DNA of 64,000 nucleotides from Terriglobia bacterium (GCA_021324615.1 JAJPIT010000110.1:39322-103321); one strand, 5' to 3'; positions 32,101-43,208 are shown, numbered from the stretch's first letter. Notes: a model not told the origin generated them from the letters alone. Numbers and translations are program-made.

Positions 32101-32494
32101 GACGGTCGGCGAATACCTGCCCAATGGCACGCTGGTCAATCTGGCCAATACGTCGCAGCAGGTTTCCCCGTCAAGCGTGCATTGGATCTACAACACGCTC
32201 GCCGCGGACCAGCACTTCGGGACCCCGTTCGGCGTGGCGCGCAACACCTTGACCGGGCCGATGCTCCAGTATCTGAATCTTTCGATCTACAAGAATTTTT
32301 CGGTGACCGAGCGATGGAAACTCCAGCTTCGGGCTGAGGCGACCAACGCGCTGAACCATGTCAACTATCCGATTCCCAACTTGAATGTGGACTCCGGCAC
32401 GTCCACCACGTTCCTGAATCCGACCTACGGGGAAGAATCGGGCGCGACCGCGCCGCCGCGAATCCTCCGTGTCGGCGCGCGAATTATCTTCTAA
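29135..32494 (+). CDS. TonB-dependent receptor with carboxypeptidase-regulatory-like domain
   Basis: Second giant outer-membrane receptor, 1119 residues from ATG 29135 (AAAGGGAG site). Signal peptide MKPIFALAFLALLLPSFISA, then the Ig-like regulatory domain (about 22-105: GALSGTVTDPAGAVVPGAKV), the plug (about 130-260: GQRARSNNFLLDGQDNNDPT, then RNAGAIVNIRVKSGTNDFHG) and the barrel, ending in RVGARIIF. Two cysteines in TCSTCNGREN (about 820) may form a loop disulfide. It is only distantly like the receptor at 15115. The divergent neighbour is a sortilin-like secreted protein with a similar extended -10 box. Substrate unknown. Confidence 0.93.
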   Translation: MKPIFALAFLALLLPSFISAQTTTGALSGTVTDPAGAVVPGAKVEVINQNTGVSTTLVTNDAGLYRAAFLIPGTYTVRITASGFATFEAKGIVVELAHEPVVNATLQVGAVGQTVEVEGSAPLLVTDTAQISQDVPSETVMNMPGIQGGLDKMALTAPGVVVGFGNINSNGLLFSANGQRARSNNFLLDGQDNNDPTIAGPGYQFSNLEAVGEYQVITNQYSAEYGRNAGAIVNIRVKSGTNDFHGVGTYFRRDDQNWTALDNIQKAGGLTSPPAYKDSILGGQFEGPIVKNKIFFNMWVQREWIRHTASYIGTPSSLAPTPAGLAELQAYFPNSVTLQNYVKYGAWSIPLGNPTIVTRYLTNVSLTAPNGQTISVPFAPVQRFVPTPSDNWDSGIHVDYHLSDSMQLTGKFYDQNNNTPYSASNGQAGYFVGSPSKSYQAGGAWVWTVNPTLVNEFRFSATQSEFDSFGGNTYGFDKLTQNIANATITGYLGYGLAYNLPQYRQVHSYQYQDNVSKQLGRHALKMGVQFINDNIPLGFLPNVNGVYTFNNFQQYLNNTPATFAGAAGIPVERPHELDQAYYFEDDFKFRPNLTFNLGIRYEYSGQPINLLNQETVPRESNPATAIWNTSLPLADRVYPSYPAPSKNFAPRIGLAWTPQHDGGFLGKLLGQQATVVRAGFAIAYDPAFYNLFLNAATAAPVVFAYTLNYSNGNYPPMPSDITGANLQKLYAPPPGVDPRTLNQTLFAPNFLNPYSESYTFGIQRMVGSHMGLEMRYVGTQAVHQFATRNGNPYIAGFANNGFANVLPPGVTPGVNTTCSTCNGRENPNYAVIRLRDNSAHASYNGLQLAYTIRDLANQLTMSTAFTWSKTMDNISEVYTFTSSGSIVLAQDPFNTNSGERALSNNNIPLALSVNLSWTMPWLKGTSHWYNRVAGGWTIGAFEVAQSGRPMTVLQQSLTVNPLEDAAAVAFVGGSGELRPFLSNPSAPLGTVGEYLPNGTLVNLANTSQQVSPSSVHWIYNTLAADQHFGTPFGVARNTLTGPMLQYLNLSIYKNFSVTERWKLQLRAEATNALNHVNYPIPNLNVDSGTSTTFLNPTYGEESGATAPPRILRVGARIIF

Positions 32495-32558
32495 GGACGC
32501 GGCAAAACGCCAGGCAGGGCGTGCGGATTTTCATCCGGCGCCCGCCGGGTAAAGACGG

Positions 32559-33122
32559 CTAGCGGTGAAATCGGCCTTCGAGAACGCCTTTGCCCAGGAT
32601 GTGGCCGTCCATCGCTTTCATCACCTCGGCGCGCGTGGCGTCCGGCCCCAGATCGAGCTTGGTATCCAGGGCATACAGCTCGAAGGTGTAGTGATGATAC
32701 GGGCCCGCGGCCGGAGCGCCCGGCCCGCGGTAGCCGACCGTGTTTCCGCCGTTTTTTAACTGGATGGCTCCATCGGCGAGCTTCGCTTCGCCGGCGACGC
32801 CTTCCGGCAGGGATCGCGCGTCTCCGGGAATATTGATCACCATCCAGTGCAGCATGTCTTCGGTGGTCCGATTCCGCGCCACGTCCGGATCGTGCATGTG
32901 AAGCACGAAGCTGACCGTGTTCGCCGGAACGTTCGACCATTCAAGCTTCGGCGAAACGGGATTGGACGCCGCTTGCGTGTATTTGTCGGGAATGATGCCG
33001 CCGTCTTCGAAGGCGGAGGTCGTCAGCGTCAAGCCGGGGCGGGCCGGCCCCTTGTTTTGAGCGAAACTGAAATGCGCCGAAGCGACCACGGCGGCGGTAA
33101 GCAGTGCGGTGCGGAGTGTCAT
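32559..33122 (-). CDS. YbhB/YbcL family PEBP-like protein, exported
   Basis: A 187-residue phosphatidylethanolamine-binding-protein-like fold. Residues 1-21 form a signal peptide (MTLRTALLTAAVVASAHFSF, cut after AxA-like FAQ). Family motifs follow: SPKLEWSNVPANTVSFVLHM, HDPDVA, MLHWMVINIPGDARSLPEG, and YRGPGAPAAGPYHHYTFELY with the DPD and HHYTF residues of the anion site. An AGAGGA site precedes the ATG. The role of bacterial members is unclear (periplasmic ligand or inhibitor). It lies between convergent and co-directional genes with no clear functional link. Confidence 0.9.
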   Translation of the reverse strand: MTLRTALLTAAVVASAHFSFAQNKGPARPGLTLTTSAFEDGGIIPDKYTQAASNPVSPKLEWSNVPANTVSFVLHMHDPDVARNRTTEDMLHWMVINIPGDARSLPEGVAGEAKLADGAIQLKNGGNTVGYRGPGAPAAGPYHHYTFELYALDTKLDLGPDATRAEVMKAMDGHILGKGVLEGRFHR

Positions 33123-33175
33123 AACGTCCTCTTCGTTTTGAATCTAATATACGATACCCCGCGGGCGAGGCGGGG

Positions 33176-33841
33176 TCACGCGGTGCGGGCGGTGACCGCT
33201 CCGAAGCGCCGCTCCCGCCGCTGAAACTCCTCGACGGCAGCGGCCAGATCTTCCCCCGAAAAATCCGGCCACATGCGGCGGGTGAAAACCATTTCCGCGT
33301 AAGCGCACTCCCACAGCAGAAAGTCGCTCAGCCGCTGCTCGCCGCTGGTGCGGATGAGGAGATCGACATCGGGACCGAGATGCTGGGAGAGATCCCCGCC
33401 TTTGGCGGCCGCATCCTGGATTGCCTGGCGCGAAGAATAATCGATCGCCAGGCGCAGCAGGAGCTTGTCGCCGCCGGCGGTCCTTCGCTCGGTTTCTTCC
33501 AGCAGTTCGATCAGGGCCGCGGGAAGGCGGTCGCGCCTGCCGATGGCCTCCAGGCGCACGCCATTGGCCACGCAGCGGTCGGCCTCCTGAAGCAGGTAGC
33601 GGGCGAGCAGCTTCATGAGCCCGGCGGTTTCATTCCGGGGACGGCGCCAGTTGTCGGAGGAGAAGGCATACAGGGTCAGAACCGAGATGCCCAGCGCGGG
33701 AGCCGATTCGACGGTGCGGCGGACGGCCTCGGCTCCGGCGCGATGCCCGCTCAGGCGGGGCAGCCCGCGCGAAGCCGCCCATCGCCCGTTGCCGTCCATG
33801 ATGATGGCGACGTGAATTCCGCTGGAAAAAGTACTTCTCAT
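33176..33841 (-). CDS. uppS: Isoprenyl transferase (undecaprenyl diphosphate synthase)
   Basis: Cis-prenyltransferase that makes the C55 lipid carrier for peptidoglycan and surface glycans. In 221 residues, somewhat short, all key parts are seen: [13 protein letters not shown] with the catalytic aspartate (Asp16), [26 protein letters not shown], and the C-terminal [20 protein letters not shown] plus WPDF. A GGAGG site lies about 13 bases before ATG 33841. Unusually it is not followed by cdsA and dxr. It fits with the murJ-like and glycosyltransferase genes of the window, which use the carrier. Confidence 0.96.
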   Translation of the reverse strand: MRSTFSSGIHVAIIMDGNGRWAASRGLPRLSGHRAGAEAVRRTVESAPALGISVLTLYAFSSDNWRRPRNETAGLMKLLARYLLQEADRCVANGVRLEAIGRRDRLPAALIELLEETERRTAGGDKLLLRLAIDYSSRQAIQDAAAKGGDLSQHLGPDVDLLIRTSGEQRLSDFLLWECAYAEMVFTRRMWPDFSGEDLAAAVEEFQRRERRFGAVTARTA

Positions 33842-33888
33842 CGCAAAGTGTTTCCTCCGAATCCGCCCCGCAACGCATGGGGATTCCG

Positions 33889-34257
33889 CTAACGCTTGGA
33901 TGCTTCGAGGATCGCTTCCATGTGATCCAAATACTTATCGAAGGCCTTGCGCCCGGCAGCGGTCAAAGTGTACTCGGTTTTGGGCATGCGTCCTTCAAAA
34001 GACTTGGTGCAGGCGATATACCGGGCTTCCTCAAGCTTGCGCGCGTGAACGCTCAGGTTTCCATCGGTGGTTTGCAGCAGGTTCTTGAGTTCGTTGAACG
34101 TCAGCGGGGAATCGGCGGCGGCCAGCGCGCTGATGATCCCCAGGCGGATGCGCGGATGAATAAGCCGGTCCAGATCGGGAATCGGGCCGCTCTTTGCGGC
34201 GGCCACGGGCCGCGCCGCCGGCGCGCGATGCGAGGCAAGTGCGTGATTCTTGGCCAT
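33889..34257 (-). CDS. Winged-helix transcriptional regulator (HTH_27-like)
   Basis: A 122-residue DNA-binding protein. After a variable basic N-terminus (about 30 residues), residues 35-115 form a winged helix: [16 protein letters not shown], then [20 protein letters not shown], with the recognition helix, and a wing with [17 protein letters not shown]. This is the MarR/ArsR-like group often called transcriptional regulator in Acidobacteriota. ATG 34257 has GGAGAG about 5 bases upstream, better than in-frame starts further up. It follows the membrane protein gene by 11 bases, so the two form an operon; autoregulation through the palindrome at 35035-35049 is inferred. Confidence 0.85.
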   Translation of the reverse strand: MAKNHALASHRAPAARPVAAAKSGPIPDLDRLIHPRIRLGIISALAAADSPLTFNELKNLLQTTDGNLSVHARKLEEARYIACTKSFEGRMPKTEYTLTAAGRKAFDKYLDHMEAILEASKR

Positions 34258-34268
34258 CGATTCTCTCC

Positions 34269-34889
34269 TCATCCCCCGTAGCGCCGGGCGATAATCGCTC
34301 CGAACACGATATGCAGCCCGCCGAAGCCGAGCGCCAGCCACACATCATTCCAAGGCACGGACCACGCCGCAGGCATGAACATCGCGATCGCACCCTCGAT
34401 CAGGAAGCAGACACCCATCACCGGCACCACCGGGACCGAAAACGCGCCGCCCGTCACCACGCCCGCGCCGTAAAGCATCAGCCACACGCCGGGAATCGCC
34501 GTCGCCGCGCCGGCCCGCCACAAAACCACGGTCAGCGCCGCCCCCACCACCAGCGGAGGGACGAAGCTGAACAGAAATTTTCGCGCCGGCGCCGACCACA
34601 TCGGCATGCCGGCCCTGGCCGCCTTTCGCCACATGGCGAGAATGCCGATCGCGATCGCCAGAACGCCCTCGGCCACCCAGGTGATCACCCAGCGGCCGAC
34701 GGAGCCCTGCCGCGCCGCCACGAAGCTCGCCGCCAGCGCCGTCACGCCCATCGCCACGCCGCCCCAGCCCGGAACCGCCGTGAACGATCCGGCGCGCTCC
34801 ATGGTTTCGCGGATGTAGCGCAGATTATCCCGGGCGCGCGCGTCGATCGGGACGGGCTTGGATTTGCGAAGGGGCTGCACAGAAGCCAT
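34269..34889 (-). CDS. Multi-pass membrane protein paired with regulator
   Basis: A 206-residue protein with about six hydrophobic segments (from residue 42: GGVAMGVTALAASFVAA, WVAEGVLAIAIGILAMW, FLFSFVPPLVVGAALTVVLW, VWLMLYGAGVVTGGAFSVP, VMGVCFLIEGAIAMFM, VWLALGFGGLHIVFGAI). The N-terminus is soluble and basic. I do not recognise the family beyond its habit of standing directly before a small winged-helix regulator in acidobacterial genomes (from general knowledge). It is first in the operon; the promoter region upstream holds a perfect TTGACA and a palindrome. Confidence 0.75.
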   Translation of the reverse strand: MASVQPLRKSKPVPIDARARDNLRYIRETMERAGSFTAVPGWGGVAMGVTALAASFVAARQGSVGRWVITWVAEGVLAIAIGILAMWRKAARAGMPMWSAPARKFLFSFVPPLVVGAALTVVLWRAGAATAIPGVWLMLYGAGVVTGGAFSVPVVPVMGVCFLIEGAIAMFMPAAWSVPWNDVWLALGFGGLHIVFGAIIARRYGG

Positions 34890-35025
34890 AGCGGAAAAAC
34901 CGTTCCCTACTCTAGCGCACCTAGTCCGCGGCGTTCAACGTAAAAATGGCGCCTGAAAATGCAAAGCGGATCCCGGCCCGGGCTTCCGCCCGGCCATGCC
35001 CAGAGTAGCGCAATGTGGTTCTCAT

Positions 35026-35049
35026 TGTCAAGTACTTTGTATTACAGAG
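35026..35049 (-). promoter_or_regulatory. Promoter -35 box and operator-like palindrome of the regulator operon
   Basis: Minus strand TTGACA at 35031-35026 is a perfect -35 box. Directly upstream of it, 35035-35049 reads CTTTGTA-T-TACAGAG, an inverted repeat with one mismatch in seven pairs. The -10 box is poor (CTACTC or TACTCT about 17-18 bases on), which would suit a regulated promoter. The region downstream to the gene start also holds the hairpin CCGGGC-TTCC-GCCCGG near 34977-34992. Confidence 0.45.
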
Positions 35050-35075
35050 CAAAGCCCAAGGGCGCCGCGAGGTCT

Positions 35076-36437
35076 CTAGCGGGCTCCGATCGGCTGCTCC
35101 GGCGCGCGCTCCGGGTGGGGAGCGAATTCGCGGTGCAGCCGGCGCCACAGATAGGCCACGCAAACCAACTGGACCAGCGCCATCGAAAGCGGGATCCCCT
35201 GAATCCCGATCCAGCGCGTCAGCACGAAATCGAGCGCCAGATTCAGAATCGCGTACAGCGCCGTGGCGCGCAGCAGCAGGAAGTTCGCCTTCAGGGACGA
35301 GATCAGCCGCAGGACCAGCGCCATCACCATGCTCGACGGAATGGCCAGCAGAGAGAAGCGCTGAACGGCGGTGACCAGCGGCGTATCGGCGCCGGTGAAC
35401 TGCCCGCGCTCAAAGAACAGGCGGACCAGCGGTTCGGAGATCATCATCAGAATCGCGATGGCGGGCAGCGTGATCGCCAGGATGATGGCGGTATAGCTGC
35501 GCAGGCTTTGCCGGACGTGCTTCCAGCCGGCGCTGACGGTGAGCTCGGAAAAATGCGGGAGAATCGCCGTCGCCACCGCCGTGGGCCCGATCGCCATCAA
35601 CACCACACTCAGCCGCGTTCCGTAATTTAACGCCGACACGCTGCCCGGCCCGAGCATCCCGGCGATCCCCTGATCGATGAGCGGCGCTCCCAGCAGGAGA
35701 AAAATTCCTCCGATCACCGGCCCATATTGCCTCGCCACCTGATGGAGCGCGGGGTTCCATCCATGCCAGCGCGGCAGAATCGGAAAGCCGTGCCGCACCA
35801 TGTAAACTCCCAGCAGCGCGATCTCGATGATCCCCCCGACGAGCGTTCCCAGTGCAAGCGAATAAACACCCCAGATTTGCGAATAAAGAAGCAGAAACAC
35901 GATGGAGGCGGCCGGCGTCAGCGCCGGCAGCACGGCGGGAATGGCAAAGCGCGCTTCGGTGTTCAGCACGGAGCGCCAGATGACGGTAAACGCCGTCAGC
36001 GGCACGATCGGCAGCATGACCCAAAACAGCGAGCACGCCAGCAGGAGCTTATCGGCGTTGAAACTTGAGGCGAGCAGTTTCAGAATCCACGGAGCGCACA
36101 GTCCGGACAGGATCGCCGCGATGCTCAGAAGGCCGGCTCCGGCGGCCAGCGCGCTTTGATAGAGACGACGCGCGGCCGCCGGCCCATCCCGTTCCCGCAC
36201 CTCGACGAAGGTGGGCACGAAGGCGGAGTTGAGCGGTCCGGCGAGCGTGTCGCAGAGAAAGGACGGCAGCAAAAAAGCGATCAGGTAGGCGTCCAGCCCG
36301 TCGCTCATGCCGAAGGCGCGGGCGGTGAGAACCACCTTGGCGCCGCCGGCGATCTTGACCACTCCGGTATAGGCGCCCACCGTGGCGATCTGCAACAGGA
36401 CGCGCCAGGAAACCGCGCGCTCCCGGATACCCAGCAT
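35076..36437 (-). CDS. MurJ/MviN-like lipid II flippase
   Basis: A polytopic membrane protein of 453 residues with about 12-14 helices, of the MVF branch of the MOP superfamily. Typical traits are the N-terminal helix followed by [20 protein letters not shown], then [11 protein letters not shown], the motif [13 protein letters not shown] and [13 protein letters not shown]. MurJ moves lipid II across the inner membrane; relatives export other undecaprenyl-linked oligosaccharides. It is shorter than typical MurJ (about 510), lacking the last helices, and it sits among glycan genes, so an O-antigen-type substrate remains possible. Divergent from hutU. Confidence 0.88.
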   Translation of the reverse strand: MLGIRERAVSWRVLLQIATVGAYTGVVKIAGGAKVVLTARAFGMSDGLDAYLIAFLLPSFLCDTLAGPLNSAFVPTFVEVRERDGPAAARRLYQSALAAGAGLLSIAAILSGLCAPWILKLLASSFNADKLLLACSLFWVMLPIVPLTAFTVIWRSVLNTEARFAIPAVLPALTPAASIVFLLLYSQIWGVYSLALGTLVGGIIEIALLGVYMVRHGFPILPRWHGWNPALHQVARQYGPVIGGIFLLLGAPLIDQGIAGMLGPGSVSALNYGTRLSVVLMAIGPTAVATAILPHFSELTVSAGWKHVRQSLRSYTAIILAITLPAIAILMMISEPLVRLFFERGQFTGADTPLVTAVQRFSLLAIPSSMVMALVLRLISSLKANFLLLRATALYAILNLALDFVLTRWIGIQGIPLSMALVQLVCVAYLWRRLHREFAPHPERAPEQPIGAR

Positions 36438-36510
36438 GAGTATTTCCAGGCTATCAGAGACATCGCGGAACGGCCGCTGCGCGCGCTATCGTAGGGGAAA
36501 GGATCCAAAA

Positions 36511-38168
<1,658 letters not shown>

Positions 38169-38172
<4 letters not shown>

Positions 38173-39404
38173 CGCGCGTTATTCTCGGCTGTTCGGAGCT
38201 GCTCACCCTGGCGGGGCCGATGCGTCCCCGCGCCGGAGCGGAGCTGCGCGAGCTGGCGGTTATTCGCGACGGCGCCATGCGGATTCGCGGCGGCGTCATC
38301 GAATGGGTCGGCGCGCGCCGCGACGCCGATACCCGCGGCGCGGAGATTCTCGACGCGGGCGGGCGCGTGGTCATGCCGGGATTTGTCGACGCGCACACCC
38401 ACCCCGTGTTCGCCGGCAATCGCGCCGATGAGTTTGAAAAGCGCGCCGAAGGCGCGACCTATCAGGAGATCGCCGCCGCCGGCGGAGGGATCCGCTCCAC
38501 TGTTCGCAAAACCCGCGCGGCGGGGGAAGACGAATTGCGCGCCGCCGCGTCGCGATACGTGGAGTGGTTTCTCCGCAACGGCACCACCACCATCGAAGCC
38601 AAATCCGGCTATGGCCTGTCGCTTGAGGACGAGTTAAAGCTCCTTTCCGTCATCCGGACTTTGACTCCGGTCCGCGCCGTGCCTACATTTCTCGGCGCGC
38701 ACGAGGTGCCGGATGAATATCGCGGCCGCCGCGACGAATATCTGGATCTGGTGATTCATGAAATGCTGCCGCGTGCGGCGGAAATTGCCAGGTTTTGCGA
38801 TGTTTTTTGCGAGCCGCGCGTTTTTCCTGTGGAAGACGCTCGCCGCGTTCTTCAAGCCGCCCGCGCGCGCGGGTTGGGATTGCGCATGCACGCCGATCAA
38901 CTGGAAAACGGCGGCGGCGCCCACCTGGCGGCGGAGTTGGGCGCGGCGACGGCGGATCATCTCGAACACACCGAGGCTTCGGGAATCGCGGCGCTGGCGC
39001 GCGCCGGCGTCCAGCCGGTGCTGCTGCCGGGCGCCGTTTACGCGCTTGGATCGCGCCGGTATCCGGACGCGCGCGCGATGATCGCGGCGGGGCTCGCCGT
39101 GGTTATCGCCACCGATTTTAATCCCGGATCTTCGCCGACGCCCTCGATGCCGATGATCCTGTCGCTGGCGGCCACGCAGATGAAGATGACGCCCGCCGAA
39201 GCGATCACCGCATCCACCATCAACGCGGCGTTCAGCCTGGGCCTGGGAGGCGAGATCGGATCACTCGAGCCGGGCAAGCGCGCCGATTTTGTCATCCACG
39301 ATTGCGCCGATCACCGCGAGCTAGCGTACTTTTTTGGCCTCGAGCCTGCTTACGAGGTTTACATTGCGGGCGAGCGGGTATACTCGAAACACTGTGCTGC
39401 GTGA
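38169..39404 (+). CDS. hutI: Imidazolonepropionase
   Basis: Third step of histidine breakdown, hydrolysing imidazolone propionate to N-formimino-glutamate. A 411-residue amidohydrolase with the metal motif [17 protein letters not shown], the family segments [20 protein letters not shown] and [17 protein letters not shown], the second metal histidine in [20 protein letters not shown], the DHLEH motif and the metal aspartate in [19 protein letters not shown] 38169 overlaps the hutU stop by four bases. Its end overlaps yggS by 11 bases. Confidence 0.96.
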
Positions 39405-40053
39405 ACGGCTGGAGCAGGTGGAGGAGCGGATCCAAAAGGCGGCGCGCCGCGCGGGCCGCCCCCGCTCGGAAATCACGCTGATCGCGGTGACCAAAAAATT
39501 TCCCGCGGAGGTGATTCGCCAGGCATATTTGCTCGGCCTTCGCCACTTCGGCGAGAACTACGTCCAGGAGTTCGAAGCCAAGCGGCCCGCGCTCGCCGAT
39601 TGCCGCGAGGCGGAGTTTCATCTGATCGGGCATTTGCAGTCCAATAAAGCGCGCGCGGCGGCGGAGTTATTTCAGGTGATTGAAACGGTCGACTCCGAAA
39701 AGCTCGCTCGGCGGCTGGATGCGGCTGGACGGCCGCTCGAAGTCATGATCGAGGTGAAGCTCTCCCCGGAAGAAAGCAAATCCGGCGCGGCGCCGGAATC
39801 GCTCGGCGCGTTGATCGATGCCATCCGGAGGTGCCCGAACCTGCGGCTCAGCGGATTGATGACCATGCCGCCGTGGAGCGAAGATCCGGAGTCCACGCGC
39901 CCGTATTTTGCAAAACTGCGCGAGCTGGCGCGGCAACACGGGCTGCCGAAATTGTCGATGGGCATGTCGCACGATCTCGAAGCGGCGATCGAGGAAGGCG
40001 CGACGCACATCCGTGTGGGAACCGCGCTGTTCGGCCCGCGGCGCAAGGATTGA
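39394..40053 (+). CDS. yggS: YggS family PLP-binding protein
   Basis: Cytoplasmic protein of pyridoxal phosphate homeostasis (PLPBP), 219 residues. Residues about 25-45 carry the PLP lysine (Lys34 in [11 protein letters not shown]), then [55 protein letters not shown] and RVGTALFG, all family hallmarks. GTG 39394 lies inside the end of hutI; a -10-like TATACT at 39379-39384 nine bases upstream suggests it can also be transcribed separately, almost leaderless. The following glycosyltransferase overlaps its stop by four bases. Confidence 0.94.
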   Translation: MLRERLEQVEERIQKAARRAGRPRSEITLIAVTKKFPAEVIRQAYLLGLRHFGENYVQEFEAKRPALADCREAEFHLIGHLQSNKARAAAELFQVIETVDSEKLARRLDAAGRPLEVMIEVKLSPEESKSGAAPESLGALIDAIRRCPNLRLSGLMTMPPWSEDPESTRPYFAKLRELARQHGLPKLSMGMSHDLEAAIEEGATHIRVGTALFGPRRKD

Positions 40054-41153
40054 AAACCGTCGGATATGATTCGCCGCTGCCGCCGGCGCGCAGCGGCGTC
40101 GCCGAATATTCCGCCGCGCTGCTTCCGGAGCTGCGCAAACACGGAGCCGTCCGGCTCTCGCCGGACAACGCCGACGTAATGGTCTATCACATCGGCAATA
40201 ATCAGTTGCATCGCGAAATATACGCGCGCGCACTGGCGCGACCCGGAGTTGCGGTTTTGCATGACGCCGTGCTCCAGCACTTTTTCCTGGGATCGCTTGA
40301 TCAGGAAGGCTATATCCGCGAATTTGTCTACAACTACGGCGAATGGACGCGGGATCTGGCTGCGGATCTGTGGCGAAACCGGGCGCGATCCGCCGCCGAC
40401 CCGCGATACTTCGAATTTCCGATGCTCAAGCGCATCGCCGCCGCTTCCCGCGTCGTGATCGTGCACAATCCGGCGGCGGCCCGCGCGGTTGCGCGCCACG
40501 CGCCGGATGCGCGAATCGTCGAGATCCCGCATCTGTTCGCGCCTCTGCCGGAACTTCCCGATGCCGCCGCGACGCTGCGGCTCCGCTCCTCGATCGGCGC
40601 CGGACCCGGCCAACTGCTGGTGGGAGTGTTCGGTCATCTTCGCGAATCGAAGAGGCTCGCCGCGGTGATCCGCGCCATGGAGCGCGCCTGGCGCGAACGC
40701 GCCAACGTGCGATTGCTGATCGCCGGCGCCTTCGCCTCCTCCGATCTGGAGCGCGCCATGGCCCCGCTGCTGAATCATCCCTGGATCACGCGGCTCGGCT
40801 ATCTGAGCACCCGCGACTTCTGGCGCCACGCTTCCGCCGTCGATCTGTGCGTCAACTTGCGCTACCCCACCGCCGCGGAAAGCTCCGGGATCGCAATCGC
40901 AATGATGGGCATCGGCAAGGCGGTCGCGCTCACCTGTGGGGAAGAAATCGCGCGGATTCCGGAAAATGCGTGCCTGCGAATCCCGCACGGTCCCGAGGAG
41001 GAAGAAACGCTGGCGGCCATGATTGTGTGGCTGGCCGGCGAGCCGCAAGCCGCGGTCGAGATCGGCCGGCGTGCGCAGCGTCATATCGCTGGCGAGCATT
41101 CTCTGGGGCGCGTTGCCGGACTTTATTGGCGGGCGATTCAGGAAGCGGGTTGA
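40050..41153 (+). CDS. GT4-type glycosyltransferase
   Basis: A 367-residue retaining glycosyltransferase. The TTG start at 40050 overlaps the yggS stop and gives the expected N-terminus ([20 protein letters not shown], a typical GT-B acceptor-side glycine loop). The C-terminal domain has LLVGVFGHLRESKRLAAVIR, LLIAGAFASSDLE, WITRLGYLSTRDFWRHA and LRYPTAAESSGIAIAMMGIG, the E-x7-E-like donor site region. The substrate is unknown; surface polysaccharide synthesis is plausible. The 3' end overlaps the convergent membrane protein gene by 16 bases. Confidence 0.88.
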   Translation: MKTVGYDSPLPPARSGVAEYSAALLPELRKHGAVRLSPDNADVMVYHIGNNQLHREIYARALARPGVAVLHDAVLQHFFLGSLDQEGYIREFVYNYGEWTRDLAADLWRNRARSAADPRYFEFPMLKRIAAASRVVIVHNPAAARAVARHAPDARIVEIPHLFAPLPELPDAAATLRLRSSIGAGPGQLLVGVFGHLRESKRLAAVIRAMERAWRERANVRLLIAGAFASSDLERAMAPLLNHPWITRLGYLSTRDFWRHASAVDLCVNLRYPTAAESSGIAIAMMGIGKAVALTCGEEIARIPENACLRIPHGPEEEETLAAMIVWLAGEPQAAVEIGRRAQRHIAGEHSLGRVAGLYWRAIQEAG

Positions 41154-43135
41154 GGTTCACCGGTGTGCCCCGCACTCCAGAAATACACCAGGCAGGCGAT
41201 CGTGATCAGCGTCAGCGCCATGCCCAAGCGATTCTCCAGCGGCGTCATGAATCGAAGCACGATCGTCTGATCTCCCGGCGGCGGATCGATCCGCATGAGT
41301 CCGAGCATGTCGCGGCGGATGGGCAAAGGCGTTGTTCCGGACCAGGCACGCCACGCCGGATCGTAGCTTTCCTGAATGATGATCGATTGGCCGGCGTCCA
41401 GATGGGCCCGTAACCGAATCGTCTCCGGCGATTCGCGCGTGAGCGAAACCATGGAATCCGGGCCGTGTTCCACAACATCCGCGTACTGGCGAAGACGATC
41501 CGCGTCCAGAATGGCGCCGGAGCGCGCAAGTGCGTTGAAGCGGGCCGTTTCCACCACACGCGCGCGAACCGGGTAGCGCCGCGGAATTTTATAAATCACG
41601 TTTCCCTGGCCATCGTCGAACAGCACCGGCAGAACTCCCGCGAATTTTTCCGGATACCGCAGTTCTTTGTACACCTCCTCCGAATTCGGCCGCGCGGCGT
41701 AAACGGCGTCCACGCCGAGGCATTGCATCCAGAGCACGGAAACATCGGCCTTCGGTGCATGGTCGATCTGATAGGACGCCTCATAGGCCGCGCCGTTGAT
41801 TAAACCCTGATCCGATCCGCCTCCGAGCTGCGCAACGTCGTGCCATGCATCCAGCCAAAAGCGGACCGAGCCGCTCGCCTTCACGCGCGCGCCGGCCAGA
41901 TTGCGCCAGAGCCAGTCTGAGATGCGGTACTCGGCGCGGGCGCGCGCATCGGTCCGAGGCTCGAACAGCCGCCAGGCGTTGCCGACGTAATCTTTGGCGC
42001 TGAACAGCGCCGCTGCGGCGATCAGGATCACCGCGGCGCGGGCCAGCAACGTCCGGCGCGTCCAAAGCCGGCGAAGAACAATCACCGCGCCGAAGATCAA
42101 GACCAGATCCAGCTCCGGGACCCAGCGCAGCGGTACGCCAGTCACCACGAAATGAAAAAAATAGTTGCCCAATACGTCAACGGTGAAGAAAAGGATGCCG
42201 CCCGCGACGAACAATCCCCAGGTTCGCGCCGGCCGGTTGCGCGCAAGGACCCAGGCACCGACCGCGAACAAGACCGCGGCCGCGATCGCGGCGGGTATCG
42301 ACCACGCGTTGCGCGCGGGATCGGAGACGTAGCGCATATTGTTCGCGGTAACGCGAATGTAGGAAGGCGTCAACCAAAACGCCGTCAGTCCGTAGGCCGC
42401 AAGCGGGATCGCCGCGGCGGGCGCCGCCATGGAGGCGGGCCCGCGGGTGATCGCGAAACTGAAAATCAGCAGCGCGTAAAAGACAGCGAGCGCCGTTGCG
42501 CCGTAAAAATTGTTCGATACGACAGCGGCGCAAAAAATCGCGGCAAGCGCGGCATGGGCGGCGCGACGCCGTTCCATCGCCAGCCAGGCGAAAGCGAGCG
42601 CGATCGGCAACAGCGCAATCGCCGTCATGTGCGGGCCTTCGCCGTAACTCACCAAAACGTGCAGCCGCTGCGGCGCGTGCCACGGCGAATCACGCCGCAA
42701 ATTTCCCAGAAACAGGAATGACGGAGAAACCAGCGCGCTTGATATCGCCGCCGCCCAAGCCGAACCGCGCGAGTGGGTTCCCACCCAAACCAGCGCGTAC
42801 ACGCCCGCGATGCCGAGGGCATAGAAGAGTGCGGTGTAGAGGTGGTAGGCCCGGACCGGTTCGAGGTGGAACAGCATCGAAAGCCCCGCCGTCGCATAGC
42901 GCAGCGCCGGCGGGTAGACGTAGTCGAAGCGCGTGCCCGCGTACCACAACGGCTGCCACTTCGGATGCGGCCAATGCTCGATCAGGAAGCGCGCGTCGGC
43001 GATAAAGGTGCTTTCAATCGAGCCCCACTGGTTCAAGTATCCGGCCGTGAACAAGGGTTTGATAAGCGCGGCGGCGAGAAGACAAATGAGCAGAAGATCG
43101 GTGAATATCGCGAGGCGGCGTCGATCTGCCGGCAA
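41138..43135 (-). CDS. Large membrane protein, glycosyltransferase-like (GT-C type)
   Basis: About 665 residues with around 12 hydrophobic segments in the first 430 and a soluble C-terminal part ending in a last helix (MALTLITIACLVYFW). Features such as FLIEHWPHPKWQPLWYAGTR followed by DYVYPPALRYATAGLS match bacterial membrane proteins annotated as 6-pyruvoyl-tetrahydropterin-synthase-related or GT-C mannosyltransferase-like. The start is uncertain: TTG 43135 precedes the first membrane helix, but ATG 43210 (GAGAG site) and a start at 43240 are also in frame and would overlap the recA start region. A periplasm-facing glycosyl transfer role is inferred. Confidence 0.75.
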   Translation of the reverse strand: MPADRRRLAIFTDLLLICLLAAALIKPLFTAGYLNQWGSIESTFIADARFLIEHWPHPKWQPLWYAGTRFDYVYPPALRYATAGLSMLFHLEPVRAYHLYTALFYALGIAGVYALVWVGTHSRGSAWAAAISSALVSPSFLFLGNLRRDSPWHAPQRLHVLVSYGEGPHMTAIALLPIALAFAWLAMERRRAAHAALAAIFCAAVVSNNFYGATALAVFYALLIFSFAITRGPASMAAPAAAIPLAAYGLTAFWLTPSYIRVTANNMRYVSDPARNAWSIPAAIAAAVLFAVGAWVLARNRPARTWGLFVAGGILFFTVDVLGNYFFHFVVTGVPLRWVPELDLVLIFGAVIVLRRLWTRRTLLARAAVILIAAAALFSAKDYVGNAWRLFEPRTDARARAEYRISDWLWRNLAGARVKASGSVRFWLDAWHDVAQLGGGSDQGLINGAAYEASYQIDHAPKADVSVLWMQCLGVDAVYAARPNSEEVYKELRYPEKFAGVLPVLFDDGQGNVIYKIPRRYPVRARVVETARFNALARSGAILDADRLRQYADVVEHGPDSMVSLTRESPETIRLRAHLDAGQSIIIQESYDPAWRAWSGTTPLPIRRDMLGLMRIDPPPGDQTIVLRFMTPLENRLGMALTLITIACLVYFWSAGHTGEPQPAS

Positions 43136-43208
43136 GGCGCAAGCATAACATACGCCCGATCGCTCATTTTTGCTGAGAATTTTGCCGCCAAATGCGCACC
43201 AATTGGTC

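Noticed and set aside
32495..32558. GC-rich hairpins between the second receptor and the PEBP-like gene as a terminator
   Set aside because: Arms are short and the T-run is weak; not distinguishable from chance in this GC-rich DNA.
43140..43208. LexA/SOS box upstream of recA (a stretch AACATACG recalls half a DinR site)
   Set aside because: The second half-site is missing, so no palindrome is formed.
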